Source: Gemmatimonadaceae bacterium
Lineage (GTDB): Bacteria; Gemmatimonadota; Gemmatimonadetes; Gemmatimonadales; Gemmatimonadaceae
Direction: 5' to 3'
NCBI GenBank assembly: GCA_019637445.1
Contig: JAHBVS010000004.1
Span: forward strand, 1-64,000
Length of the DNA stretch: 64,000 bases
Under the pieces are notes generated by a model, which ran no database searches, was not told the origin of the DNA, and saw nothing but the letters and a program-made list of their open reading frames with translations. Below, in pieces: positions 35,580 through 45,086 of this stretch (position 1 is its first letter; every line of letters begins with the position of its first letter). The position numbers and the translations under genes were made by a program.

Positions 35580-37132
35580 GCGGCGTCACGCTGACCATCG
35601 AAGGGCGCCAGGTGACGGTGCCCGCGGGGACGAGCATCCTCGAGGCGGCCAAGGCCGCCGGTGTGCTCATCCCGCACTACTGCTATCACCCCGGGCTTCC
35701 CGTGGCCGGCGTCTGCCGCATGTGCCTCGTGGAAGTCGAGAAGATGCCCAAGCTGGCCCCGTCCTGCGCGACGGCCGTCGGCGAGGGGCAGGTGGTGCAC
35801 GTCTACTCCGAGAAGGCACTCGAGGCCCGCAAGGGCGTGCTCGAGCTGCTGCTCATCAACCATCCGCTCGACTGCCCGATCTGCGACCAGGCCGGTGAGT
35901 GCGAGCTGCAGGACTACACGTTCCAGGAAGGGCGCGCCGACTCGCGCTATCGCGAGCCCAAGCGCTTCAATCCGGTCGAGGACTTCGGTGGCGACGTCCT
36001 CTACGTCACCAACCGCTGCATCCTCTGCACGCGCTGCGTGCGCTTCATGGAGGACGTGCACGAGGCGCCGGTGCTCAACGTCTCCGAGCGTGGTGACCGT
36101 GCCTGCATTGGCAAGGCACCGGATGCGGACCTCACGCAGCCGTGGGCGGCGAACGTCATCGACCTCTGCCCGGTCGGCGCGCTGGTCTCCAAGGACTTCC
36201 TGAACAAGGCCCGCGCCTGGGAGCTCGACCGCACGGCTTCCGTGTGCAGCGGCTGCTCGCAGGGCTGCAACACGATCATCGAGACGCGCGACAACGTCGT
36301 CGTCCGGCAGAAGCCGCGGTCCAACGAGGCCGTGAACCACTTCTATATGTGTGACCAGGGCCGGCTCGACTATCGCTGGATGAACCGCGCCGACCGCATG
36401 GAAGTCCCGAAGGTCAAGATGCACGACGTGCTCTCGCCGGTGGACTGGGACATTGCCTATGGCGAGGCGGCGAAGCTCCTGAAGGGCAAGCGCGCCTACG
36501 TGGTGGCCTCGCCCAAGCTCTCCAACGAGGCGCTCTACCTGCTCAAGCAGATTGTGAAGCAGACGAACGGCGAAGGCGTGTTCCGCTGCGCCACGGGCCC
36601 CGAGGCGCCGCTGCCTGGCGTGAGCGATCTCTCGCTGCGCGCCGACCGCGCGCCGAACGTGCACGGCGCCGAGCTGCTCGGCTTCGGCCGCCGCGACGCC
36701 GACGTGCTCGGCGGGCTGCGCGATGGCGACGTGCTCGTGCTGGCCGACGAGGAACTGCACGGCGTGAACGCCGCCGCCGCGAAGAAGGCCGGCGCCATCA
36801 TCGTGGTCGGGACGTCGCTGCCGGAGGGCATTCCAACGCCTGACGCCGTGCTGCCGATCGCGAACGTGGCCGAGGAGGAGGGGACCTTCACCAACCTGCG
36901 CGGACGCGTGCAGCGCTTCCTGCAGGCCAAGGCGGCGCCCGGTCTCGCGCGCCCCAGCTGGTTCGCGTTGACGGACCTCAACAACGCCTTGGGCATCAAG
37001 GGCGAGCACTTCACGCCGGGCGCCGTGTTCGGCGCGCTGGCTGCCACCGAATCTGCCTTCAACGGCCTCAGCTATGAGAGCCTCGGCTTGATGGGTGCCA
37101 CGGTCGCTGGCGCACAGGCGGGGGCGGCCTAA
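35576..37132 (+). CDS. nuoG: NADH-quinone oxidoreductase subunit G (short form)
   Basis: Carries the Fe-S chain in the peripheral arm. The N-terminal half has ligands for N1b (Cys36, 47, 50, 64), N5 (His96, Cys100, 103, 109) and N4 (Cys148, 151, 154, 198), and an intact N7-type motif CX2CX3CX27C (Cys224, 227, 231, 259). At 518 residues it is much shorter than E. coli (908) or Thermus (783) NuoG: most of the molybdopterin-oxidoreductase-like C-terminal domain is missing. The reading frame is continuous and ends in the normal overlap with nuoH, so this looks like a natural short form, not a truncation. Confidence 0.95.
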
Positions 37133-38385
37133 TGGATCAGTCGCAACTCGCCCTCCCGTTCTGGCCGTTCCTCATCGCCACGGTCATCAAGATGCTGGCG
37201 ATCTTCACGCTCTACATGGTTGGCGTCGCCTACACGACGCTGGCCGAGCGCAAGGTCTCGGCTTGGATCCAGGACCGCCACGGCCCGAACCGCGTCGGAC
37301 CCTGGGGCCTGTTCCAGGTGCTCGCCGACGGCGTGAAGAACATCATGAAGGAAGAGACGATGCCCGGCGGCGTGAACAAGCCGCTGTTCGTCCTCGCGCC
37401 CGCGCTGGCCTTCGTGCCCGCGCTGATGGCCTGGGCGGTGATCCCCTTCGGGGCGCCGCTGCCGACACCCTGGGGCCGCGTGGACCTCGTGGTCGCGGAC
37501 CTGCCGATTGGATTCCTCTTCACGCTGGCCATCACCTCGCTCGGCGTCTACGGCATCGTGCTCGCCGGCTGGGCCTCCAACAATAAGTACTCGCTCTTGG
37601 GCGGCCTGCGCTCCTCGGCTCAGATGGTCAGCTACGAGATCGTGATGGGGATGAGCGCCGTCTGCGTGCTGCTCGTCGCTGGCAACGTCTCGCTGCCTGA
37701 GGTCATCGAGCAGCAGGTGTTCCTCGGCTGGAACGCCAAGGTGCTGGCGGTGGCCTGCTTCCTGTTCCTCGTGGCGGCCTTCGCGGAAACCAATCGCGTG
37801 CCCTTCGACCTGCCCGAGGCGGAGTCGGAACTCATCGCCGGCTACCACAGCGAATACAGCGCGATGAAGTTCTCGATGTTCCCGATCTCCGAGTACGCCA
37901 ACATGGTCACGGCCAGCGCGATGTTCGTGACCTTGTTCCTCGGCGGCTGGGACATCCCGTTCACGCACTGGGACAACTTCGGGCCGTACACGGTCGCCAA
38001 GGCCATTGCGACCTTCGCGATGTTCTTCGCCAAGGTCGGCTTCTTCGTGTTCTTCTATATCTGGATCCGCTGGACGCTGCCGCGTTTCCGCTATGACCAG
38101 CTGATGTCGCTGGGCTGGAAGGTGATGCTGCCGACGGCGCTGGCGTACATCGTCATCGTGGCGTCCACGCTGCTGGGCCTCGACATGGCCGGCGTGGTGC
38201 GCGGCCGGACCTTCGGCTGGATCATGGGCGGCCTCAACGCGGTGCTCCTGGTGATTCTCTTCTTCGTCCTCGACCGCGGCCGGCTCGTCAGCCCCGCGTA
38301 CTCTCGCCTTGAGCGCGCGGAGATGGCGCGGCTGCGCCAGCGCGCCCCGAGCCGTGCGACCCTGCAACCCGGGGAGATCCGCTAG
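37132..38385 (+). CDS. nuoH: NADH-quinone oxidoreductase subunit H
   Basis: Membrane subunit that links the quinone cavity to the proton pumps. The 417-residue product has eight or more membrane segments, LAERKVSAWIQDRHGPNRVGP in the first cytoplasmic loop and FAETNRVPFDLPEAESELIAGYH, the acidic loop lining the quinone entry. The C-terminus carries a 30-residue Arg-rich tail not found in most NuoH. Start shares one base with the nuoG stop; nuoI begins directly after its TAG. Confidence 0.97.
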   Translation: MDQSQLALPFWPFLIATVIKMLAIFTLYMVGVAYTTLAERKVSAWIQDRHGPNRVGPWGLFQVLADGVKNIMKEETMPGGVNKPLFVLAPALAFVPALMAWAVIPFGAPLPTPWGRVDLVVADLPIGFLFTLAITSLGVYGIVLAGWASNNKYSLLGGLRSSAQMVSYEIVMGMSAVCVLLVAGNVSLPEVIEQQVFLGWNAKVLAVACFLFLVAAFAETNRVPFDLPEAESELIAGYHSEYSAMKFSMFPISEYANMVTASAMFVTLFLGGWDIPFTHWDNFGPYTVAKAIATFAMFFAKVGFFVFFYIWIRWTLPRFRYDQLMSLGWKVMLPTALAYIVIVASTLLGLDMAGVVRGRTFGWIMGGLNAVLLVILFFVLDRGRLVSPAYSRLERAEMARLRQRAPSRATLQPGEIR

Positions 38386-38883
38386 ATGGCCATCAACGTG
38401 AAGGTGATGGAGCGGCCCATCCGCGACGTCAGCTATGTGCGCGCGACGCTCAGCGGCCTCGGGCTTACGCTCAAGCACCTGGTGAACCCGCACAAGGTCA
38501 CCATCCAGTATCCCGACCAGAAGTGGGACATCGGCCCGCGCTGGCGTGGCACGCATCGCATGCTGACCACCGAGGACGGCAAGGCGAAGTGCGTGGCCTG
38601 CGGCCTGTGTCCGACGGTCTGCCCGGCGAACTGCATCAAGCTCGTGCCCGGCGAGGACGAGGCGGGGAACCGCTACCCGCTGGTGTTCGAGATCGACGAG
38701 TTCCGCTGCATCTTCTGCGGTTACTGCCAGGAAGTCTGCCCGGAGGAGGCCATCCATCTCGGGCGGCACTACGAGAACGCCGAGTTCAACCGCGAGCGCT
38801 TCGTCTATGACCTCGAGCGTCTCACGGCGCAGACGCACCCCGTGAGCGAGTTGTGGGACCCCGCCGACCCGCGGGGGGAGTGA
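38386..38883 (+). CDS. nuoI: NADH-quinone oxidoreductase subunit I
   Basis: Ferredoxin-like subunit holding clusters N6a and N6b. The 165-residue product has two CX2CX2CX3CP motifs: [12 protein letters not shown] and [12 protein letters not shown]. The N-terminal [15 protein letters not shown] segment anchors the subunit to the membrane arm. It starts immediately after the nuoH stop codon with no gap. Confidence 0.96.
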   Translation: MAINVKVMERPIRDVSYVRATLSGLGLTLKHLVNPHKVTIQYPDQKWDIGPRWRGTHRMLTTEDGKAKCVACGLCPTVCPANCIKLVPGEDEAGNRYPLVFEIDEFRCIFCGYCQEVCPEEAIHLGRHYENAEFNRERFVYDLERLTAQTHPVSELWDPADPRGE

Positions 38884-38885
38884 CG

Positions 38886-39431
38886 ATGGGCAACGAGTTC
38901 TTCCCGCTCTTCTACGGGTTCCACTTCTATCTTTTCGGCCTGCTGGCGCTGGCGTCGGCAATCCTCTTCGTCACGCGCAAGAGCCCGGTGGCTGCTGCGC
39001 TGTGGCTGGTGAACGTGATGTTCTGCCTGGCCGCGCTCTACGTGCTGCTCGACGCGCAGTTCATCGGCGCCATCCAGGTGTTGGTCTACGCCGGCGCCAT
39101 CATGGTCGTGTTCCTGTTCGTGGTGATGCTGCTCAACCTCGGGCATCCCGACGAGCTCAGCGACATCCGCGGCAAGGCGGGTCGCCTCACCGCCGGCGCG
39201 GTGGGCCTCGCGCTGCTGGCCGAGGTGATGGTGTTGGCGCGCTCGCGCTTCCCGCTGCGCCTCGAGATGCCGGTGCCGCCGGCCGAGGTCGCGGTGCAGG
39301 GACCGGGCGGCATCATCGGGCCGCTCGCGGGGCCGCTGTTCCGCGAGTACCTGCTCGCCTTCGAACTCACGTCGATGCTGCTCCTGGCAGCCATCGTCGG
39401 CGCGGTCGTGATCGGCCGCAAGCGAGGCTGA
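38886..39431 (+). CDS. nuoJ: NADH-quinone oxidoreductase subunit J
   Basis: Membrane subunit with the TM3 pi-bulge that gates proton pumping. The 181-residue product has five hydrophobic segments and the signature [24 protein letters not shown] 38886 follows GGGGGGAG by 5-6 nt; an upstream in-frame codon at 38853 would add 11 residues inside nuoI and is unlikely. The loop between the last two helices is Pro/Gly-rich ([17 protein letters not shown]). nuoK starts 8 nt later. Confidence 0.94.
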   Translation: MGNEFFPLFYGFHFYLFGLLALASAILFVTRKSPVAAALWLVNVMFCLAALYVLLDAQFIGAIQVLVYAGAIMVVFLFVVMLLNLGHPDELSDIRGKAGRLTAGAVGLALLAEVMVLARSRFPLRLEMPVPPAEVAVQGPGGIIGPLAGPLFREYLLAFELTSMLLLAAIVGAVVIGRKRG

Positions 39432-39439
39432 TCCAGACA

Positions 39440-39733
39440 ATGCTTGCCGAATCCCTCGCGCTGTCGGCCGCGCTCTTCACGATCGGTGTCATCGGCGTGC
39501 TCACGCGCCGCAACGCCATCATCATCTTCATGTGCGTCGAGCTGATGCTCAACGCCGTGAACCTGTCCTTCGTCTCGCTGAGCCAGCTCTACGGCGCCGC
39601 CGGCCAGGTGTTCGTGATCTTTACGATGACCGTCGCCGCCGCCGAGGCGGCCGTCGGGCTCGCGATCATCATCGCCATCTTCCGTCACCGCCAGTCGGTG
39701 AATCTTGAAGACATCAACCTGCTGAAGGGCTGA
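39440..39733 (+). CDS. nuoK: NADH-quinone oxidoreductase subunit K
   Basis: Small membrane subunit (97 residues, normal length) with three transmembrane helices and the conserved buried glutamates in [13 protein letters not shown] and [14 protein letters not shown] 39440 is the only start giving the family N-terminus. Its TGA shares a base with the nuoL ATG (TGATG). Confidence 0.95.
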   Translation: MLAESLALSAALFTIGVIGVLTRRNAIIIFMCVELMLNAVNLSFVSLSQLYGAAGQVFVIFTMTVAAAEAAVGLAIIIAIFRHRQSVNLEDINLLKG

Positions 39734-41943
39734 TGGTCACCCAGTCCGAGCTCCCCTCGATGGGGCACCCCCTCGCGGACACCGTCGCGCGCTTCGCCTG
39801 GCTGCTGCTGGCGTTGCCGCTGCTGGGCTTTCTCGCCAACGGCTTCCTGTCGCTGCGCGCCGCGGCCAAGCCCGGCCCGGCCGATCCCACCAAGGCCTCC
39901 GAGCACCACGGCGACGATGCGCACGCGCACGACGCAGCCGGTGACCACGGCCACGATGCCCACGGCCACGACGACGGCCACCACGCGGTGCGCCATCCGG
40001 CCGCTGGCCTCGTCTCGCTGATCGGCCCCGGCGTGCTGCTGCTCTCGTTCGCCGTCGCCGTCGCGACGTTCCTGGCGATGAGCGGTGCGCACGCCGAGTC
40101 GCCCTACGTGCTCACGCTGTTCCAGTGGATGCCCACGGGAAAGCTGAACATCGACGTGGCGCTGCAGCTCGACCAGCTCTCGATGGTGATGGTCATGACC
40201 ATCACCGGCGTCGGCTCGCTGATCCACATCTTCAGCGTCGGCTACATGCAGGACGATCCTGGGTACCCGCGCTACTTCGCGTACCTGAACCTGTTCGTCT
40301 TCTTCATGCTGCTGCTGGTGCTCGGCGCCTCCTACCCGCTGATGTTCGTCGGCTGGGAGGGCGTGGGGCTCTGCTCGTATCTGCTGATCGGGTTCTGGTT
40401 CCACGAGAAGGCCAACGCCGACGCCGGCAAGAAGGCCTTCATCGTGAACCGCATCGGCGACTTCGGCATGCTGGTCGCGATGTTCCTGATGTTCGCCAAC
40501 TTCGGCACACTGTCGTTCGTGGGTGTCGAGGGCGCGGCGGCCCAGCTGGAGATGGGCTCGCTGGTGGCCACGGCCATCTGCCTCTTCCTCTTCCTCGGCG
40601 CCGCCGGCAAGAGCGCCCAGATGCCGCTCTACGTCTGGCTGCCCGATGCCATGGCCGGCCCGACGCCGGTCTCGGCGCTGATCCACGCCGCCACGATGGT
40701 GACGGCGGGCGTGTACCTCGTGGCGCGCAGCGGCACGCTGTTCTCGATGGCGCCGACCGCGCAGCTCACGGTGGCCTTCGTCGGTGCGCTGACGGCCGTG
40801 TTCGCCGCGACGATCGGCCTCAAGCAGTGGGACATCAAGAAGGTCCTCGCGTACTCCACCGTCTCGCAGCTCGGCTACATGTTCGTCGGCGTGGGCGTGG
40901 GCGCGTACACCGCGGGCGTCTTCCACCTGATGACGCACGCCTTCTTTAAGGCGCTGCTGTTCCTCGGCTCGGGCTCCGTGATCTACGCCATGCACCAGGC
41001 GTACCACGCGACGCACAACCACGAGGACGCGCAGGACATGCGCAACATGGGTGGGCTGCGGCATCACATGCCCATCACGTTCTATTTGATGTGGATCGCC
41101 ACGTTGGCCATCGCGGGAATCCCGGTGTTCTCGGGCTTCTTCTCCAAGGACGAGATCCTCGCCTCGGTGTTCGCCCGCACGCACGGCTCCACGCTGGCCG
41201 AGGCCAGCTGGCTTGGCGTTCCTGGCAGCACGCTGCTCTACGTGATTTATGGGCTCGGCCTCGCGGCCGCGCTGATGACCGCGATCTACATGACGCGGAT
41301 GATGCTCTACACCTTCCACGGCCCGAACCGGACGGGTGAGGCCGAGCGGCCGCACCTCAAGGAAGCGCCCTGGGTGATGACGGGCCCGCTGGTCGTGCTC
41401 GGCGTGCTGTCGTTGGCGGGCGGCTGGTTCAACCTGCCAATCATCACCGGCGGGGCGCTGGGCCCGGTCGAGGTGCTGCACCACTGGCTGGAGCCGGTGA
41501 TCGGCCGCGCCGCGATGATTGTGACGATGGGCGAGGCGCCGCATCTCTCGCACTCCACGGAGTACGCGCTGATCGGTACGGCGGTGGCCATCGCCGTGAT
41601 CGGCATTGCCTTCGCGGTGCTGCGCCTCAAGCCGGCCGCGCTGGTGCCGGCCAAGCAGGCGCCCGCCGAGGAAGGCATCGGCAAGGTGCTGAACAACAAG
41701 TGGTACGTGGACGAGGCCTACGACAAGGTCGTTGTCCAGCCGACGGTGGGCGTCTCGCGCACGCTGCTGTGGAAGGGCGTGGACACGGGCATCATCGACG
41801 GCTTGCTCGTGAATGGCAGTGCGCTGTTCGCCCGTGCGCTCGGCTGGTTCGGCGCGCAGGCGCAGTCCGGCCGCGTCGGCACCTACGCCTGGGTGCTGGT
41901 GCTCGGCGCGGTGATGGTCCTCAGCGCCTTCTCCTTCCTCTGA
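39733..41943 (+). CDS. nuoL: NADH-quinone oxidoreductase subunit L with His-rich insert
   Basis: Antiporter-like proton-pumping subunit at the distal end of the membrane arm, with the long lateral helix at its C-terminus. The 736-residue product has the family core GWEGVGLCSYLLIGFW, LPDAMAGPTPVSALIHAATMVTAGVYL (pump lysine/histidine region) and KKVLAYSTVSQLGYM. An unusual segment between the first two helices (about residues 57-88) contains eleven histidines among Asp, Gly and Ala, probably exposed at the membrane surface. Starts within the nuoK stop; nuoM follows after 7 nt. Confidence 0.96.
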   Translation: MVTQSELPSMGHPLADTVARFAWLLLALPLLGFLANGFLSLRAAAKPGPADPTKASEHHGDDAHAHDAAGDHGHDAHGHDDGHHAVRHPAAGLVSLIGPGVLLLSFAVAVATFLAMSGAHAESPYVLTLFQWMPTGKLNIDVALQLDQLSMVMVMTITGVGSLIHIFSVGYMQDDPGYPRYFAYLNLFVFFMLLLVLGASYPLMFVGWEGVGLCSYLLIGFWFHEKANADAGKKAFIVNRIGDFGMLVAMFLMFANFGTLSFVGVEGAAAQLEMGSLVATAICLFLFLGAAGKSAQMPLYVWLPDAMAGPTPVSALIHAATMVTAGVYLVARSGTLFSMAPTAQLTVAFVGALTAVFAATIGLKQWDIKKVLAYSTVSQLGYMFVGVGVGAYTAGVFHLMTHAFFKALLFLGSGSVIYAMHQAYHATHNHEDAQDMRNMGGLRHHMPITFYLMWIATLAIAGIPVFSGFFSKDEILASVFARTHGSTLAEASWLGVPGSTLLYVIYGLGLAAALMTAIYMTRMMLYTFHGPNRTGEAERPHLKEAPWVMTGPLVVLGVLSLAGGWFNLPIITGGALGPVEVLHHWLEPVIGRAAMIVTMGEAPHLSHSTEYALIGTAVAIAVIGIAFAVLRLKPAALVPAKQAPAEEGIGKVLNNKWYVDEAYDKVVVQPTVGVSRTLLWKGVDTGIIDGLLVNGSALFARALGWFGAQAQSGRVGTYAWVLVLGAVMVLSAFSFL

Positions 41944-41950
41944 TCCGACC

Positions 41951-43537
41951 GTGACCGCGCTTCTTGATTCCATCGGCTACAACGGCTGGATCCTCCCGGT
42001 CCTCCTCGGCCTTCCGCTCGCCGGCGCGCTGCTGCTGTTCGCGCGCGGCGGGAAGGGAACGCCCGAGGAGCGGATGGCCGCCGACCGTTCGCTGGCGCTC
42101 TGGCTGTTCATCGCCGAGGCCGTGCTCTCGCTGGGACTCTGGTGGTCCGTCGATGCGACGAGCCCTGACTGGCAGGCCGCGGTGAAGCTGCCTTGGATCC
42201 CACAGTGGGGCGTGACCTTCCACGTGGGGCTCGACGGCATCTCGATGATGCTGGTCCTGCTGACGACGCTGTTGATGCCGCTGGCAGTGCTAGGCGGCTG
42301 GACGTCCATTCGTGAGAAGACCAGCGCCTACTACGCGCTCCTGCTGATCCTCACCACGGGCATGCTCGGCGTCTTCATGGCGCTGGACCTCGTGCTCTTC
42401 TACGTGATGTGGGAAGTGATGCTGGTGCCGATGTACCTGATCATCGGTGTGTGGGGCGGGGCACGGCGGCTCTACGCCAGCCTCAAGTTCTTCCTCTACA
42501 CGATGGTCGGCTCGCTGCTGATGCTCGTCGCGGTGATCTGGCTCGGCCTTGCCGCGCAGCGCGCGGGCGTGCCGAACTTCAGTTACGACGCCTTGCTCGA
42601 GCTCTCGCGCAACGGCAACTGGAACGGCTCGCTGTGGCTGTTCGGGGCCTTCGCCGTGGCCTTCGCCGTGAAGGTGCCGATGTTCCCCTTCCACACGTGG
42701 CTGCCGGACGCCCACGTGGAGGCGCCGACCGCCGGCTCGGTGATCCTGGCGGCGATCATGCTCAAGATGGGCACCTTCGGTTTCGTCCGATTCGCGCTCC
42801 CGCTGTTCCCGATGGCGGCGATGCACCCGACGGTACGCACGGTGATGCTGGTGCTGGCCGTCGTCGGCATCGTCTACGGCGCGCTGGTGGCGCTGGTGCA
42901 ACCCGACTTCAAGAAGCTCGTGGCCTACTCGTCGGTGAGCCACCTGGGCTTCGTGATGCTCGGGCTCTTCGCGATGACCATCGAGAGCGTGCAGGGCGCG
43001 CTGGTGGTGACGATTTCGCACGGCGTGTCCACGGGCGCGCTGTTCCTCCTCATCGGCATGATCTATGAGCGGCGGCACACGCGGCTGGTGGATGACTTCG
43101 GCGGCATCGCCAAGGTGATGCCGGTGTTCGCCGTGTTCCTGACCATCGTCGCGCTCTCGAGCATCGGCGTGCCGGGCACCAACGGATTCGTGGGCGAGTT
43201 CCTCGTCCTCATCGGGTCCTTCCCGACGCAGCCGTACTACGCGTTCATCGCGGCCACCAGCGTGATCATCGCCGCGGCGTACCTGCTCTGGGCCGTGCAG
43301 CGCATCATCTACAACCCGCTGGTGAAGCCCGAGAACGAGAAGCTGCGCGGCATGGACCTCAACTGGCGCGAGATTGGGCTGCTGGTGCCGCTCGTCGCCG
43401 CGATCCTCTGGATTGGTGTGTATCCGAAGCCGATGCTGAACAAGACCGAGGCTGCCGCCGGCCGCCTCGTGCGGATGGTGGAGTCGGTGCGCACGGGCCC
43501 GGGCGGCGCGGACATTGCGAACCAGGGAGGGAACTGA
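41951..43537 (+). CDS. nuoM: NADH-quinone oxidoreductase subunit M
   Basis: Second antiporter-like proton pump of complex I. The 528-residue product has FYVMWEVMLVPMYLIIGVWG (with the key Glu of the pump), FPFHTWLPDAHVEAPTAGSV and KKLVAYSSVSHLGFVMLG, all typical of NuoM. Fourteen hydrophobic segments are expected and visible by eye. The GTG start at 41951 follows nuoL by 7 nt; no better start is present. Its TGA overlaps the start region of nuoN (next ATG 1 nt away). Confidence 0.96.
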   Translation: MTALLDSIGYNGWILPVLLGLPLAGALLLFARGGKGTPEERMAADRSLALWLFIAEAVLSLGLWWSVDATSPDWQAAVKLPWIPQWGVTFHVGLDGISMMLVLLTTLLMPLAVLGGWTSIREKTSAYYALLLILTTGMLGVFMALDLVLFYVMWEVMLVPMYLIIGVWGGARRLYASLKFFLYTMVGSLLMLVAVIWLGLAAQRAGVPNFSYDALLELSRNGNWNGSLWLFGAFAVAFAVKVPMFPFHTWLPDAHVEAPTAGSVILAAIMLKMGTFGFVRFALPLFPMAAMHPTVRTVMLVLAVVGIVYGALVALVQPDFKKLVAYSSVSHLGFVMLGLFAMTIESVQGALVVTISHGVSTGALFLLIGMIYERRHTRLVDDFGGIAKVMPVFAVFLTIVALSSIGVPGTNGFVGEFLVLIGSFPTQPYYAFIAATSVIIAAAYLLWAVQRIIYNPLVKPENEKLRGMDLNWREIGLLVPLVAAILWIGVYPKPMLNKTEAAAGRLVRMVESVRTGPGGADIANQGGN

Positions 43538-43538
43538 G

Positions 43539-45071
43539 ATGAGCTACGATCTCAGCGTGCCCGCCCAACTGCTCGCCGCGCTGCTGCCTGACCTGGTGCT
43601 GATGGTCGGCGCGATGGGCGTGATGCTCTTCGCCGCCATGCGGCACGACAGCGCCGCGCATCAGCGCTCGGTGGGCATCGCGTCCATGGGCCTGGTCGTC
43701 GCGACCATCGTCGCCGTGATCTACATGGCCCTGCGTGGCGATAGCGCCGGCGCTGGCGTCATTGCCGTCGATGGCTTCCGCTGGGCCGTCGACCTCGTGG
43801 TGCTGGTCGCCGCGCTGGGCACGATCGCCCTCGGCATTGAGTACAACGACCGGGAGGGCATCACGCACGGCGAGTTCCACGTGCTCGTGCTCTTTGCGGC
43901 CGCCGGCATGATGGTACTCGGCGCCGCCCGTGACCTGATGGTGCTCTTCCTGGGCATCGAGATCATGTCGGTGGCGGTGTACGTGCTCGCCGGCCTCAAC
44001 CGCCGCAGCCCGCGTTCGGCCGAGGCGGCGCTCAAGTACTTCCTGCTCGGCGCCTTTGCGACGGGCTTCATGCTCTACGGCATCGCCCTCGTGTATGGCG
44101 CGACCGGCGCGACGCAGTTCGCGGCCATCGGCTCACGGATCGCCGGCTACGGCCTGCTCGGGCATCCGATGCTGCTGGTTGGCATCGGCCTGCTGACGGT
44201 TGGTCTGGGCTTCAAGGTCGCGGCCGTGCCGTTCCATATGTGGGCTCCGGACGTCTACGACGGCGCGCCGACGCCGATCACCGCGTTCATGGCCGCGGCG
44301 GTGAAGGCTGCGGCCTTCGCGGCCTTCGCGCGCATCTGGTACGAGTGCTTCCAGATGCCGGTCGAGGCCTGGGCGCCGGCGCTGTGGTGGATCGCCGTCG
44401 TGACGATGGTCGTGGGCAACGTGGTGGCCCTGCAGCAGCAGAACCTCAAGCGGATGCTCGCCTACTCGAGCATCGTGCACTCGGGCTATCTCATCGTGGC
44501 CGTGCTCGCCAACTCGGCGCTCGGCTCCTCCGCTTTCGTGTTCTACGTGCTGGCGTACACGCTCGCGACCTTTGGGGCCTTTGGCGTGTTGAGCGCGGTG
44601 CAGCGTGGTGGTGATCGTCCGCCGATGATGGCGGATGTCGCCGGCCTCTGGCACGTGCGTCCCTGGCTCGCCGTGGGAATGGGTGTGTTCCTGCTTGCGC
44701 TGCTTGGCTTCCCGGTCTTCGGTGGGCTTGGCTTCTTCGCGAAGTGGTATCTGGTCCGTGCCGCGCTCAGTTCCACGCTCGACCTCAATGCATTGGCCGT
44801 GATTCTCGTGGTCACCTCGGTGATTTCCGCGGGCTACTATCTCCAGGTCGTGCGCGTGATGTTCATGCAGCCGCGTGCGGAAGACGCACCGGAGGTGCCG
44901 GTGGCCGGAGCATTCACGCGCGCGGTGCTGGTCGCCGCCGCGGCCGTGATCCTGTTCTTTGGGCTGTATCCGACGCCGCTCGCCACCTGGAGCCAGTCGG
45001 CGGCCTTCCCGACGTATGCTGAATCCGCGCGCGCGGCCGCCATGGTGGACGGCGGCGGCGCCTCGCGCTAG
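43539..45071 (+). CDS. nuoN: NADH-quinone oxidoreductase subunit N
   Basis: Third antiporter-like pump. The 510-residue product has GIEIMSVAVYVLAGLNRRSPRSAEAALKYFLLGAFATGFMLYG-type core (seen as IEIMSVAVYVLAG and AALKYFLLGAFATGF), PFHMWAPDVYDGAPTPITAFMA and KRMLAYSSIVHSGYL. ATG 43539 follows AGGGAGGGA, a strong ribosome site; the longer frame from 43515 lies inside nuoM. It is the last nuo gene; the phosphohexomutase gene starts 15 nt later without a terminator. Confidence 0.95.
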   Translation: MSYDLSVPAQLLAALLPDLVLMVGAMGVMLFAAMRHDSAAHQRSVGIASMGLVVATIVAVIYMALRGDSAGAGVIAVDGFRWAVDLVVLVAALGTIALGIEYNDREGITHGEFHVLVLFAAAGMMVLGAARDLMVLFLGIEIMSVAVYVLAGLNRRSPRSAEAALKYFLLGAFATGFMLYGIALVYGATGATQFAAIGSRIAGYGLLGHPMLLVGIGLLTVGLGFKVAAVPFHMWAPDVYDGAPTPITAFMAAAVKAAAFAAFARIWYECFQMPVEAWAPALWWIAVVTMVVGNVVALQQQNLKRMLAYSSIVHSGYLIVAVLANSALGSSAFVFYVLAYTLATFGAFGVLSAVQRGGDRPPMMADVAGLWHVRPWLAVGMGVFLLALLGFPVFGGLGFFAKWYLVRAALSSTLDLNALAVILVVTSVISAGYYLQVVRVMFMQPRAEDAPEVPVAGAFTRAVLVAAAAVILFFGLYPTPLATWSQSAAFPTYAESARAAAMVDGGGASR

Positions 45072-45086
45072 GCGCAGGACTCGTCA

